Assembly (NCBI RefSeq): GCF_014395425.1
Contig: NZ_CP060711.1
Location: 3,224,001 to 3,288,000, forward strand
From: Thermomonas brevis
GTDB lineage: Bacteria > Pseudomonadota > Gammaproteobacteria > Xanthomonadales > Xanthomonadaceae
Direction of reading: 5' to 3'
Length of the DNA: 64,000 bases
The notes beneath the pieces are model-generated. The model was not told the origin of the DNA, ran no database searches, and saw nothing but the letters and a program-made list of their open reading frames with translations. Below are positions 11,985-19,821 of the stretch, in pieces; positions within the stretch are counted from its first letter, which is position 1; every line of letters begins with the position of its first letter. A program made the position numbers and the translations under genes.

Positions 11985-12200
11985 GGGTCGTCGGTTCCGT
12001 CAGGCACAACCTGTCGGATGAAAAGGGAAGCCGGTGCGGCCCGCGTTCTCCGGAACGCCACGCCAAACCCGGCACTGCCCCGCAGCGGTAGGTGGAGACG
12101 AGGTCGCGTATTCGCACTGGGGCGGTGGCCCTGGGAAGCGGCGGCCGAGGTGGTCGGGACGGGTTCCCGCCGCATCCACGAGTCCGAAGACCTGCCGACA
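11985..12200 (+). ncRNA. Cobalamin (B12) riboswitch controlling nrdAB
   Basis: Conserved elements appear in the right order: AAAAGGGAAGCCGGTG (12021-12036), the core CTGCCCCGCAGCGGTAGG (12075-12092), CACTGG, CTGGGAAG (12131-12138), and the B12 box AGTCCGAAGACCTGCC (12181-12196). The leader continues about 195 bases to the nrdA start, and no T-run terminator is visible, so control at translation is more likely. B12 riboswitches usually repress when the cofactor is bound; repression of the B12-independent class I reductase is known elsewhere (for example Streptomyces) where a class II NrdJ also exists. The region 12201-12394 holds no other recognizable feature. Confidence 0.93.
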
Positions 12201-12394
12201 GCCGCGCGAAGCACGCCGCGCGGTGCCGGCCGAGGAATCTCCGGGGGAGATGGCTGGTGCAGCAGGGCCGCCCCGCATGGATTCCGTGCCGGGTCGCAGG
12301 CCGTGCGACACCGCGCTTCCACCCTGACGTTTCCGATGCCATCCGCGCCTGCGAGGGACAGGCCGGGCCCGTGCATCCCGCATGGAGACGCCAG

Positions 12395-14782
12395 ATGTCG
12401 CAGTCCTTGACCGCCGAAGCGCCGGCCGAAGCGCCCGCGTTCGACCTCACCCCGCCGCCCACCGCCACCGCCATGGGCGTGACCAAGCGCAACGGCAGCA
12501 TCGAGCCGGTCGACCTGAACAAGATCGTGCGCGCCATCCAGCGCTGCTGCGAGGGGCTGCACGCGATCGATCCGATGCGCGTCGCCACCCGCACCATTTC
12601 CGGCCTGTACAACGGCGCGAGCACGCAGGAACTCGACGAGCTGTCGATCCGCACCGCCGCTCTGCTGATCGGCGAGGAGCCCGAATATGGCCGGCTGGCC
12701 GCGCGCCTGCTGGCGAACTACATCGCCAAGGAAGTGTCCGGGCAGGAAATCCATGCGTTCTCGCAGTCGGTCGCGCGCGGCCATGAGGTCGGCCTGATCA
12801 ACGACCGCCTGCTCGGCTTCGTGCAAGCCAACGCGCGCAAGCTCAACGACGCCATCGACCCGGCGCTCGACCTGAACTTCGACTACTTCGGCCTGCGCAC
12901 TCTGTACGACCGCTACCTGCTGCGCCACCCGCACACCCGCAAGGTGATCGAAACGCCGCAGCAGTTCTTCCTGCGCATTGCAAGCGCCTTGAGCGAGGAC
13001 GTGCCGGAAGCGCTGGCGCTGTACCAGCGGCTGGGAAGCCTCGATTACCTGCCGTCCAGCCCGACCCTGTTCAACGCTGGCACCCGCCACGAGCAGCTGT
13101 CCTCGTGCTTCCTGCTGGATTCGCCGCAGGATTCGCTGGAGTCGATCTACGGCAAGTACGGCGAGATCGCCCAACTGTCCAAGTTCAGCGGCGGCATCGG
13201 CGTGAGCTATTCGCGCGTGCGTTCGCGCGGCTCGCTGATCCGTTCCACCAACGGCCATTCCAACGGCATCGTGCCGTGGCTGAAGACGCTGGATTCGTCG
13301 GTGGCGGCGGTCAACCAGGGCGGCAAGCGCAAGGGCGCGGCCTGCGTCTATCTGGAAACCTGGCACGCCGACGTCGAGGACTTCCTCGAACTGCGCGACA
13401 ACGCCGGCGACGACGCGCGCCGCACCCACAACCTCAACCTCGCCAACTGGGTGCCCGACCTGTTCATGAAGCGCGTCGAGGCCGACCAGGAGTGGTCGCT
13501 GTTCGATCCGCGCGTGGTGCCGGAGTTCGTGGACCTGCACGGCGAGGACTTCGAGCGTGCGTATGTACAGGCCGAGGCGCAGGGCAAGGCAGCGCGGACG
13601 ATCCCGGCGCGCAAGCTGTACGCGCGGATGATGCGCACGCTGGCCGAGACCGGCAACGGCTGGATGACCTTCAAGGACAAGTGCAACCGCGCCAGCAACC
13701 AGACGCTGCGCGCGGGCAACGTCATCCACCTGTCCAACCTGTGCACCGAGATCCTGGAGGTCACCAGCGCCGAGGAAACGGCGGTGTGCAACCTCGGGTC
13801 GATCAACCTCGGCAACCACCTGGACGAGCACGGCGACTTCGATTTCGACAAGCTCGCCGAAACCGTGCGGCTGGCGGTGCGCCAGCTCGACCGCGTGATC
13901 GACCTGAACTTCTATCCGATCGAACCGGCGCGCCGCGGCAACCTGCGCTGGCGGCCGGTCGGGCTGGGCTGCATGGGCCTGCAGGACGTGTTCTTCCGCA
14001 AGCGGTTGGCGTTCGATTCCGAGGCCGCGCGCGCGCTGTCGAAGCGGATCGCCGAGACCATCTATTTCCACGCGCTGGACACCTCCTGCGAGCTGGCCAT
14101 CGAACGCGGCGCGCACGCGTCGTTCGCCGATACCCGCGCCTCCGTCGGCGAACTGCAGTTCGATGCCTGGGGCATGACGCCCGAGCATGGCGAACGCTGG
14201 GACGCGCTGCGTGCGCGCATCCAGGAGCACGGCCTGCGCAACTCGCTGCTGATCGCCATCGCGCCGACCGCGACCATCGCCTCGATCGCCGGGTGCTACG
14301 AATGCGTGGAGCCGCAGGTGTCCAACCTGTTCAAGCGCGAGACGCTGTCCGGCGACTTCCTGCAGATCAACCGCTACCTCGTCGCCGAGCTCAAGCAGCT
14401 CGGCCTGTGGACGCCGGAGATGCGCGATGCGATCAAGCTGGCCGACGGCTCGATCCAGAACATCGCGCAGATCCCCGAGACCCTGCGCCATGTCTACCGC
14501 ACGGTGTGGGAGCTGCCGATGCGCAGCCTGATCGACATGGCCGCCGAGCGCGGTGCGTTCATCGACCAGTCCGCCTCGCTCAACCTGTTCATGGAAAGCC
14601 CGAACATCGGGGCGCTCTCGTCCATGTACATGTACGCGTGGAAGCAGGGCATCAAGACCTGTTACTACCTGCGCTCGCGCCCGGCTACGAAGATCGCCAA
14701 GACCACGGTGTCCAGCTACACGCCGGCGCAGGCGGTGGCCTGTTCGCTGGAAAACCCGGAGGCCTGCGAAGCCTGTCAGTGA
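12395..14782 (+). CDS. nrdA: Ribonucleoside-diphosphate reductase, class Ia, alpha subunit
   Basis: The 795-residue protein starts at the ATG 12395 after GGAGA; open frame upstream is riboswitch leader. An ATP-cone (TKRNGSIEPVDLNKIVRA, from about residue 29) gives overall activity control by ATP/dATP. The catalytic core includes the active-site segment NLCTEILE with Cys450. The C terminus ends EACEACQ, whose CxxC (Cys791, Cys794) passes electrons from thioredoxin/glutaredoxin. It reduces NDPs to dNDPs with NrdB, which supplies the tyrosyl radical. nrdB is downstream but separated by an inserted antisense gene with inverted repeats. Confidence 0.96.
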   Translation: MSQSLTAEAPAEAPAFDLTPPPTATAMGVTKRNGSIEPVDLNKIVRAIQRCCEGLHAIDPMRVATRTISGLYNGASTQELDELSIRTAALLIGEEPEYGRLAARLLANYIAKEVSGQEIHAFSQSVARGHEVGLINDRLLGFVQANARKLNDAIDPALDLNFDYFGLRTLYDRYLLRHPHTRKVIETPQQFFLRIASALSEDVPEALALYQRLGSLDYLPSSPTLFNAGTRHEQLSSCFLLDSPQDSLESIYGKYGEIAQLSKFSGGIGVSYSRVRSRGSLIRSTNGHSNGIVPWLKTLDSSVAAVNQGGKRKGAACVYLETWHADVEDFLELRDNAGDDARRTHNLNLANWVPDLFMKRVEADQEWSLFDPRVVPEFVDLHGEDFERAYVQAEAQGKAARTIPARKLYARMMRTLAETGNGWMTFKDKCNRASNQTLRAGNVIHLSNLCTEILEVTSAEETAVCNLGSINLGNHLDEHGDFDFDKLAETVRLAVRQLDRVIDLNFYPIEPARRGNLRWRPVGLGCMGLQDVFFRKRLAFDSEAARALSKRIAETIYFHALDTSCELAIERGAHASFADTRASVGELQFDAWGMTPEHGERWDALRARIQEHGLRNSLLIAIAPTATIASIAGCYECVEPQVSNLFKRETLSGDFLQINRYLVAELKQLGLWTPEMRDAIKLADGSIQNIAQIPETLRHVYRTVWELPMRSLIDMAAERGAFIDQSASLNLFMESPNIGALSSMYMYAWKQGIKTCYYLRSRPATKIAKTTVSSYTPAQAVACSLENPEACEACQ

Positions 14783-14785
14783 GGC

Positions 14786-14815
14786 AGGAGTGAGCGAAGA
14801 GGAGTGAGGAGTGAG
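14786..14815 (+). repeat. Left 30-bp inverted repeat (GGAGTGAG family)
   Basis: Begins AGGAGTGAGCGAAGAGGAG; its inverse lies at 15268-15297 with one mismatch. Related copies lie at 31156-31185 (25 of 30 bases) and, inverted, at 31207-31236 (26 of 30) in the metE leader. Confidence 0.85.
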
Positions 14816-14827
14816 CGGGAAGCGGGG

Positions 14828-15181
14828 TCAGGCGGGGCGGGAGCGTTGGCGCAGGGTAGTGAGCATTCTGCTGATTTCGTCGAGCAATCCAAAGGATGTA
14901 GTCAGCAAGTCTGGCGGCAGCCAGTTCAGGCGGCTACAGAGCAGCAGTTGCGTGTTGAGTTCGGACAATGATCCATGCGCGATTGCCAGGAATTGCCTGC
15001 GCTCGTTCTTCGACTCGCGCGTCCATCCTTCCGCAATGTTGCTGGCGATGGAGACGGCGGCTCGTGTGATCTGCAAGCGGATTCCGTACCGTTCTTCGCT
15101 TGGCAGGCGCGCGGCATTCCTGCACGCCAGTTCGGCCAATTCCATCGCCTTTTTCCATAGCGTCGTTTCCATGTAATGCAT
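14828..15181 (-). CDS. Four-helix-bundle protein (23S rRNA IVS / S23 family)
   Basis: The 117-residue protein has the family signatures TLWKKAMELAEL near the N terminus, SEERYGIRLQITRAAVSI, NIAEGWTR and the GSLSEL segment; the whole length suits four amphipathic helices. Family members occur as free-standing genes and inside 23S rRNA intervening sequences; their biochemical role is not established, though some bind nucleic acid. The ATG at 15181 is chosen because it follows GGAGGA at ideal spacing. It lies antisense between nrdA and nrdB, inside inverted repeats, so transcripts from it would be complementary to the nrdAB message. Confidence 0.85.
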   Translation of the reverse strand: MHYMETTLWKKAMELAELACRNAARLPSEERYGIRLQITRAAVSIASNIAEGWTRESKNERRQFLAIAHGSLSELNTQLLLCSRLNWLPPDLLTTSFGLLDEISRMLTTLRQRSRPA

Positions 15182-15249
15182 CGTACGTTCCTCCGCTGTC
15201 CATCGTGACCGGACAACGCCACTCATGCCATCAGAGGAATCCCATTTCT

Positions 15250-16296
15250 ATGTCAGCCATCGCAGCACTCACTCCTCACTCCTCTCCGCTCACTCCTCAT
15301 CTTCTCGATCCCGGCTTCGAGCTGACCCTCCGCCCGATGCGCTACCCGGACTTCTACGAGATGTACCGCAACGCCATCCGCAACACCTGGACGGTGGACG
15401 AGATCAATTTCCAGATCGACATCACCGACCTGCATTCGAAGATGTCGCCGGCCGACCGCCACCTGATCCACCGGCTGGTGGCGTTCTTCGCTACCGGCGA
15501 TTCCATCGTCTCCAACAACCTGGTGCTGAACCTTTACCAGCACCTCAACGCGCCGGAAGCGCGCATGTACCTGTCGCGCCAGCTCTACGAGGAAGCGCTG
15601 CACGTGCAGTTCTACCTGACCCTGCTGGACAACTACCTGCCGGATCCGGAGGAGCGCTTCAAGGCGTTCGCGGCGGTGGAGAACATCCCGTCGATCAAGA
15701 AGAAGGCGGATTTCTGCTTCAAGTGGATCGACTCGATCCAAGGCCTGAAGCGCATCGAGACCCGCGAACAGCGCCGCCAGTTCCTGCTCAACCAGATCTG
15801 CTTCGCCGCCTGCATCGAAGGCCTGTTCTTCTTCGCCGCCTTCGCCTACGTCTATTACTTCCGTTCGCGCGGACTGCTGCCGGGGCTGTCCTCGGGCACC
15901 AACTGGGTGTTTCGCGACGAAAGCTGCCACATGGACTTCGCCTTCGAATGCGTGCGCACCATCCGCGCCGAGGAGCCGGACCTGTTCGACGCGGCGATGG
16001 AGCGGCAGGTGCGCGACATGCTGGCCGAGGCGATCGAATGCGAGGTGCAGTTCGCCGAAGACGTGCTGTCCGGGGGCGTGGCCGGCATCTCCACCCGCGA
16101 CATGCGTCAGTACCTGCAACACTGCGCCGACAACCACTTCGCCAAACTGGGCATGGCGAAGCAGTACGACGTGCGCAACCCGCTGCCGTTCATGGAACTG
16201 CAGGACGTGCAGGAGCTGACCAATTTCTTCGAGCGGCGGGTGTCGGCCTATCAGGTCGGCGTGCAGGGCGATGTGGCCTTCGACCATGCCTTCTGA
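15250..16296 (+). CDS. nrdB: Ribonucleoside-diphosphate reductase, class Ia, beta subunit
   Basis: The 348-residue protein carries the diiron/tyrosyl-radical ligands Asp84, Glu115, His118 and Tyr122 (EALHVQFY), so it is a tyrosyl-radical type and not a class Ic enzyme. It generates the radical needed by NrdA. The ATG at 15250 has an AGAGGA site about 11 bases upstream. Codons 7-16 (LTPHSSPLTP) are read from the right inverted repeat of the inserted element, so the N terminus before about LLDPGFELTL is probably recruited sequence. The last 11 bases overlap the thioesterase gene. Confidence 0.95.
   Translation: MSAIAALTPHSSPLTPHLLDPGFELTLRPMRYPDFYEMYRNAIRNTWTVDEINFQIDITDLHSKMSPADRHLIHRLVAFFATGDSIVSNNLVLNLYQHLNAPEARMYLSRQLYEEALHVQFYLTLLDNYLPDPEERFKAFAAVENIPSIKKKADFCFKWIDSIQGLKRIETREQRRQFLLNQICFAACIEGLFFFAAFAYVYYFRSRGLLPGLSSGTNWVFRDESCHMDFAFECVRTIRAEEPDLFDAAMERQVRDMLAEAIECEVQFAEDVLSGGVAGISTRDMRQYLQHCADNHFAKLGMAKQYDVRNPLPFMELQDVQELTNFFERRVSAYQVGVQGDVAFDHAF
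15268..15297 (-). repeat. Right 30-bp inverted repeat, inside the nrdB coding sequence
   Basis: Inverse copy of 14786-14815 (29 of 30 bases). It is translated as part of NrdB, giving a Pro/Ser/Thr-rich stretch. Confidence 0.85.
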
Positions 16297-16723
16297 GCCG
16301 GCGCGGCCCACCGAGGCGCGGTTGCAGGAAATCGTCTTCCCCGACCACGCCAACCACCTGGGCACGCTGTTCGGCGGGCAGGCGCTGGCGTGGATGGACA
16401 AGGCCGCGTTCATCGCCGCCTCGCGCTACGCGCGGCGGACGGTGGTGACGGCGCGCTCGGAGCAGGTGGATTTCCGCCTGCCGATCCGGCAGGGGCAATT
16501 GGTGGAAGTGGTGGCGCGGATCGTCGAGGTCGGGCGCAGTTCGATGCAGGTGGAGGTGGAACTGATCGCCGAAGACCTGCTGGGCGGCGAGCGCGAGCTG
16601 TGCACGCGCGGGCGCTTCACCATGATCGCGCTGGACGGGCGCGGGCGGCCGGTGCAGGCGCCGCCGCTGCCGACGGATCAAGGATTGTCGTCAAGGGATC
16701 CGATACTCGACGCAGCGTCCTGA
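16286..16723 (+). CDS. Acyl-CoA thioesterase, hotdog fold (YciA/cytosolic long-chain type)
   Basis: The 145-residue protein has the hotdog signature NHLGTLFGGQALAWMDKAA (residues 23-41), whose Asp and Asn/His contribute to thioester hydrolysis. It should hydrolyse acyl-CoA to free acid and CoA in the cytoplasm; chain preference is unknown. The ATG at 16286 overlaps the 3' end of nrdB by 11 bases, so it is probably translated from the same B12-controlled message. A GC-rich hairpin without a T-run (16733-16750) follows. Confidence 0.88.
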   Translation: MPSEPARPTEARLQEIVFPDHANHLGTLFGGQALAWMDKAAFIAASRYARRTVVTARSEQVDFRLPIRQGQLVEVVARIVEVGRSSMQVEVELIAEDLLGGERELCTRGRFTMIALDGRGRPVQAPPLPTDQGLSSRDPILDAAS

Positions 16724-16770
16724 TGACCGCAGGCCGGACGTCAGTCCGGCGCGCATGCCATCGTTTGCCG

Positions 16771-18312
16771 TTATCGCGACCCAGGTTCATTCTGGCCTTG
16801 GGGCGGAGGGGCAAAGGCCGGTCGCTCGAATTCCGGCACCGGCAGGGTCACCGTCACGGGCAGGCCCCCGGTGCTGCCCGATTTGAGGAAATCGTAGACC
16901 GCCTGTTTGGTTGCGGGATCGTCGCGCAGTTGGTAGAAAGCGCCGTCATGCCCGGCCCGATGCACGAGGATGGCGTGGCCGTTCGGGAAATAAGGCAGCA
17001 GGCCCAGGGTATTGTCGATCGGGGTCGAGGTATCCCAATCCCCATGGACGAACACGACCGGTGTCGTGGTACGTACCGGTTCCCTGAACGTGTCGCCCAT
17101 GTCGGGAGTGGGCCAGTCCGGCGCCGTGGCGATATTGCTCTCGAAGTTCCAGCTGCCGAGCAACTCCAGCGCCGGATCGGTTCGCAGCAAGTGCTCGCGC
17201 GCAGCGGTGACGCCGAGGCTGCTGTCGGCGAGCGGGCCGATCAGCGTGGTCGGTGCCGCCCGGCGATTTTCGATGGTGTCGCGCGCCCATTGTTCGTAAT
17301 GCCGGTGATAGAGCGACAGAATGAATGCCGGCCATTGCTCCGCGTCCTGGGTGTGGGAAAGCAGCGCCAGTTGAAGATCGCCGCTGCCCAAGACGACGCG
17401 TTGCATCTTGCCCGCATCGTCGCGGACATCGACCTGCAACGGCCCGCGCGCAAAGCGTGCATGCAGGGCGTGCACCGCCGCCATCAACCCGCCCGGGGGC
17501 AGATAGGGGGCCAGGCCCGGATCGCGGTCGGCGTCATGGGAAATGCGCTGAAGGGAGGCGAAGACCTGCGAAGGCATGTCGTATCCGTTGTCCAGCGGCT
17601 CCACCGCCGCAAGCACCGCGCGCGCCACTGCTTGCGGATACAGGCGGATCACGGCCAGGCTCCATTGCGAGCCGAAGCTGCCACCGAACAGGCTGATCTT
17701 CGGGTAGCCCAACGCCTGCCGCAGGTCATCCACGTCCGCAGCGAACTGGCCGATGTCGTAGCCGGACAGATCCTTGTCCGGATTGGCGGCGATCGCCTTC
17801 CGGGCCAATTCACGCATGCCCTCGACATCCGCGCGCGGGGATGCCGGTTGATCCAGGGGTTGGCTGTCCCAGGTTTCCCGCAGCATTTCGCCGCGCAGGG
17901 TATAGCCGCGTTGTTCGACCACCACCAAGTCTCCGACGGTGCCGAAGGTCAACCAATGCCGCAACCGGGAAGCGGCCGCGGCATCATGATCGGAGAACGC
18001 ACCCAGCACGCTCAATCCCGGTCCTCCCGGCAGCCAGAAGACGGGCGGCGCGCCGGTCGGTTCGGAAGCCCTGATCCGGGCGAAGCCCACTCCGATCAGG
18101 CGGCTTGCTGGATCGCGCCGGTTTTCCGGCACGTACAGGGTGCCGATTTCATAAGACACCTGTTGGCCGGCGATGTCGATCCGGTGTTCTTCCTTTTCGA
18201 CGTCGCCGGCCTTGTGCGGCGCAGCTGCGAAGATCGGAAGGGCCATGAATACCAGTAGTCCCGCCAGCCATCTTGCCGACGGTCTTGCCGGCGTTGCACG
18301 TGGTGTGCGCAT
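16771..18312 (-). CDS. Exported alpha/beta-hydrolase, S33 peptidase-like (TAP C-terminal type)
   Basis: The 513-residue protein starts at the ATG 18312 after AGGAA. Residues 1-31 form a signal peptide. The fold shows the oxyanion motif LPGGPGLS (94-101), nucleophile Ser212 in GGSFGSQ, an acid in VHGDWD (Asp425 or Asp427) and His455 in HRAGHDG. This is the pattern of prolyl/tripeptidyl aminopeptidases that act in the periplasm or outside the cell; substrate is inferred. It is divergent from a MarR-type pseudogene, and a perfect palindrome lies in the shared promoter region, suggesting past repression by that regulator. Confidence 0.82.
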   Translation of the reverse strand: MRTPRATPARPSARWLAGLLVFMALPIFAAAPHKAGDVEKEEHRIDIAGQQVSYEIGTLYVPENRRDPASRLIGVGFARIRASEPTGAPPVFWLPGGPGLSVLGAFSDHDAAAASRLRHWLTFGTVGDLVVVEQRGYTLRGEMLRETWDSQPLDQPASPRADVEGMRELARKAIAANPDKDLSGYDIGQFAADVDDLRQALGYPKISLFGGSFGSQWSLAVIRLYPQAVARAVLAAVEPLDNGYDMPSQVFASLQRISHDADRDPGLAPYLPPGGLMAAVHALHARFARGPLQVDVRDDAGKMQRVVLGSGDLQLALLSHTQDAEQWPAFILSLYHRHYEQWARDTIENRRAAPTTLIGPLADSSLGVTAAREHLLRTDPALELLGSWNFESNIATAPDWPTPDMGDTFREPVRTTTPVVFVHGDWDTSTPIDNTLGLLPYFPNGHAILVHRAGHDGAFYQLRDDPATKQAVYDFLKSGSTGGLPVTVTLPVPEFERPAFAPPPQGQNEPGSR

Positions 18313-18353
18313 GCTGCGTTCCTGTAGGGGTGGTTCGGGCAGTTTTCCGGCGT

Positions 18354-18375
18354 AATATCTTGATGTCAAGATATT
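18354..18375. promoter_or_regulatory. Palindromic operator, probably for a MarR-family regulator
   Basis: AATATCTTGA (18354-18363) and TCAAGATATT (18366-18375) form a perfect 10-bp inverted repeat with 2-base spacing. It sits between the exported hydrolase gene and the divergent MarR remnant, overlapping both probable promoters. The size and TTGA/TCAA core suit MarR-type dimers. Confidence 0.7.
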
Positions 18376-18389
18376 TCATGCAGGGGTTG

Positions 18390-18690
18390 ATGGGGCATGA
18401 CCATGCCCGCGATGCCTTCGTGCCGCCGTTGTCCGCACAGGATGTGGTGGATTTGCTTCTGGTGGACTGGCATCGGGAGCGGCCGGATCTCGATGCAACG
18501 GGCATGGCCGTGATCGGGCGCATCTGCATGGGCCAGTTGCTCGAAGCGCAGGTCAATGACGAACTGCGGCCCCCATGGCGTCCGCTATACCGAGCTGGAC
18601 GTGCTGGCCACCTTGCGTCGATCCGGCAAGCCATATCGACTGACCCCGACCGCACTCCGGCAATCAGTGCCGGTGACTAGGCCATCGTGA
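18390..18690 (+). pseudogene. MarR-family transcriptional regulator, frameshifted and truncated
   Basis: From the ATG at 18390 (after AGGGG) the frame reads MGHDHARDAFVPP and DLLLVDWHRERP as in MarR N termini. After NDELRP, near 18570, homology continues only in another frame (PHGVRYTELDVLATLRRSG, then LTPTALRQSV), so one base has been gained in a C-run. Even in the second frame the recognition helix region breaks off at 18690 and the wing and dimer helix are missing. The gene is therefore inactive as it stands, while its likely operator is intact. A sequencing error could explain the shift but not the missing C terminus. Confidence 0.72.
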
Positions 18691-18751
18691 CCCGCTTCGA
18701 CTAGGCCAGGAATGCGCTCGCGGGATTGTTCCCTGCCGGTGGCTGCCCGGG

Positions 18752-18934
18752 TCACTCGCTATCGGGATGTCTCGATTTCCACGCTGCCAGTGCCTGCCGG
18801 TAATACGCCAGCTCCTCGGCGTAGGTATCGTTCACGCAGGGATCGCAGCCGCTGTCGCAGCAGTCGCTGGGCAACGGCGGCTCCGGTGGTTGCGGACGCG
18901 GATCGAGGTCGGCGAGTGGCAGGGGATGGATCAT
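18752..18934 (-). CDS. Small oxidoreductase-like domain protein
   Basis: The 60-residue protein matches the 'oxidoreductase-like, N-terminal' family: a Pro-rich start, the cysteine pattern DCCDSGCDPCV (four Cys in eleven residues) and EELAYYRQALAAW. The cysteine cluster could bind metal. Its function is unknown in bacteria. It is the last gene of the mms-queH operon, 9 bases after the preceding stop. Confidence 0.75.
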   Translation of the reverse strand: MIHPLPLADLDPRPQPPEPPLPSDCCDSGCDPCVNDTYAEELAYYRQALAAWKSRHPDSE

Positions 18935-18943
18935 GCCTGCGCA

Positions 18944-19156
18944 TTATCGCGCGGCTTCGCGCCTGCCGCTTGGCGACGCGCGTGGCTGGCCGGCAGGGCT
19001 GGCGATCCGCCGCACTTTGCCGATCCGGCGATGATCCGGAAATTGCCCGCGCGCCAGCACTTCGGCCTCCCGGCGGTTGCTGGCCCTGACTTCGACCTCA
19101 ACGGGCGCATCACCGTCGGGCGGCGTCATGGCAACGATGAAAACGGGTTTGCCCAT
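18944..19156 (-). CDS. Small hypothetical protein in the mms-queH operon
   Basis: The 70-residue protein begins MGKPVFIVAMTPPDGDAPVEVEV and ends in a basic, disordered tail. It is not recognized. Support comes from tight packing: it starts 11 bases after queH and ends 9 bases before the next start. The ribosome site (GCAGG) is weak, so translational coupling is likely. Confidence 0.55.
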   Translation of the reverse strand: MGKPVFIVAMTPPDGDAPVEVEVRASNRREAEVLARGQFPDHRRIGKVRRIASPAGQPRASPSGRREAAR

Positions 19157-19167
19157 GCCTGCCGCGC

Positions 19168-19821
19168 TCAGCCGGTTTCGTCGCCGTAGAACAGCACGCC
19201 GAACTTGATCTTGCCGCGCCCCTGCGCCACCCGGTGGCGGTTGCTGTCGCGCAGCGAATACACGCAGCCGCAGTATTCCTGTTGGTAGAACTGTTCGCGT
19301 TTGCTGATCTCGATCATGCGGCTGCTGCCGCCGCCCTTGCGCCAGTTGTAATCCCAGTAAGTCAGCCCGTCGTAGGGCGCGGCGGCGCGGTGGCCGCAGT
19401 CGTTGATCTGCGCCATGTTTTTCCAGCGCGAAATACCCGGCGAACTGGTCATGACCTTGAAGCCGTGCTTGTGCGCGTACAGCGCGCTGCGCTCGAAGCG
19501 CATGTCGAAGCACATGGTGCAGCGGATGCCGCGTTCGGGTTCGTTCTCCATGCCCTTGGCACGGGCGAACCAGTTGTCGGTATCGTAGTCGGCATCGACG
19601 AAAGGAACGCCGTGTTTTTCGGCGAAGCGGATGTTCTCCTGCTTGCGCAGCTCGTATTCCTTCAACGGGTGGATGTTGGGGTTGTAGAAGAAGATCGTGT
19701 AGTCGATGCCGGATTCCACGAAGGCTTCCATCAACTCGCCCGAACACGGCGCGCAGCAGGAATGCAGCAGCAGTTTGTCGCCGCCGTTCGGCAGGGTCAG
19801 CTTTTCGCGCGTGCCGCTCAT
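19168..19821 (-). CDS. queH: Epoxyqueuosine reductase QueH
   Basis: The 217-residue protein has the QueH cysteine sets: [11 protein letters not shown] (Cys22, Cys23, Cys26), CTMCFDMR and EYCGCVYS. These bind an iron-sulfur cluster and an additional metal. QueH carries out the final step of tRNA queuosine synthesis, reducing epoxyqueuosine, and replaces QueG without needing cobalamin. That independence fits its place downstream of a B12 riboswitch, because the alternative enzyme QueG uses cobalamin. Its ATG overlaps the mmsB stop (ATGA). Confidence 0.92.
   Translation of the reverse strand: MSGTREKLTLPNGGDKLLLHSCCAPCSGELMEAFVESGIDYTIFFYNPNIHPLKEYELRKQENIRFAEKHGVPFVDADYDTDNWFARAKGMENEPERGIRCTMCFDMRFERSALYAHKHGFKVMTSSPGISRWKNMAQINDCGHRAAAPYDGLTYWDYNWRKGGGSSRMIEISKREQFYQQEYCGCVYSLRDSNRHRVAQGRGKIKFGVLFYGDETG

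Larger units (their letters stand above)
14786..15297. mobile_element. Inserted unit between nrdA and nrdB: antisense four-helix-bundle gene flanked by 30-bp inverted repeats
   Basis: The left repeat (14786-14815) and right repeat (15268-15297) are inverted copies matching at 29 of 30 bases; their core unit is GGAGTGAG. They enclose a gene on the opposite strand to nrdAB. The unit starts 4 bases after the nrdA stop, and its right end covers codons 7-16 of nrdB. No transposase and no obvious target duplication are visible. The arrangement resembles intervening sequences in 23S rRNA genes, which also encode S23/four-helix proteins and have complementary ends. Mobility is inferred from structure only. 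Confidence 0.6.

Noticed and set aside
11971..11986. Possible NrdR box CCCCGTATCTTGGGG upstream of nrdA
   Set aside because: It lacks the A/T-rich ACAC...GTGT ends and no second box lies about 31 bases away; it is better explained as the -10 region.
8905..12654. 1249-codon open frame antisense to clpA and the phosphopantetheinyl transferase gene
   Set aside because: It is the complement of well-supported genes; its composition is His/Gln/Arg/Ala-rich low complexity typical of antisense frames in high-GC DNA.
14786..15297. CRISPR-like array from the GGAGTGAG repeats
   Set aside because: Only two inverted blocks exist, with no regular spacers; they are the ends of one unit.
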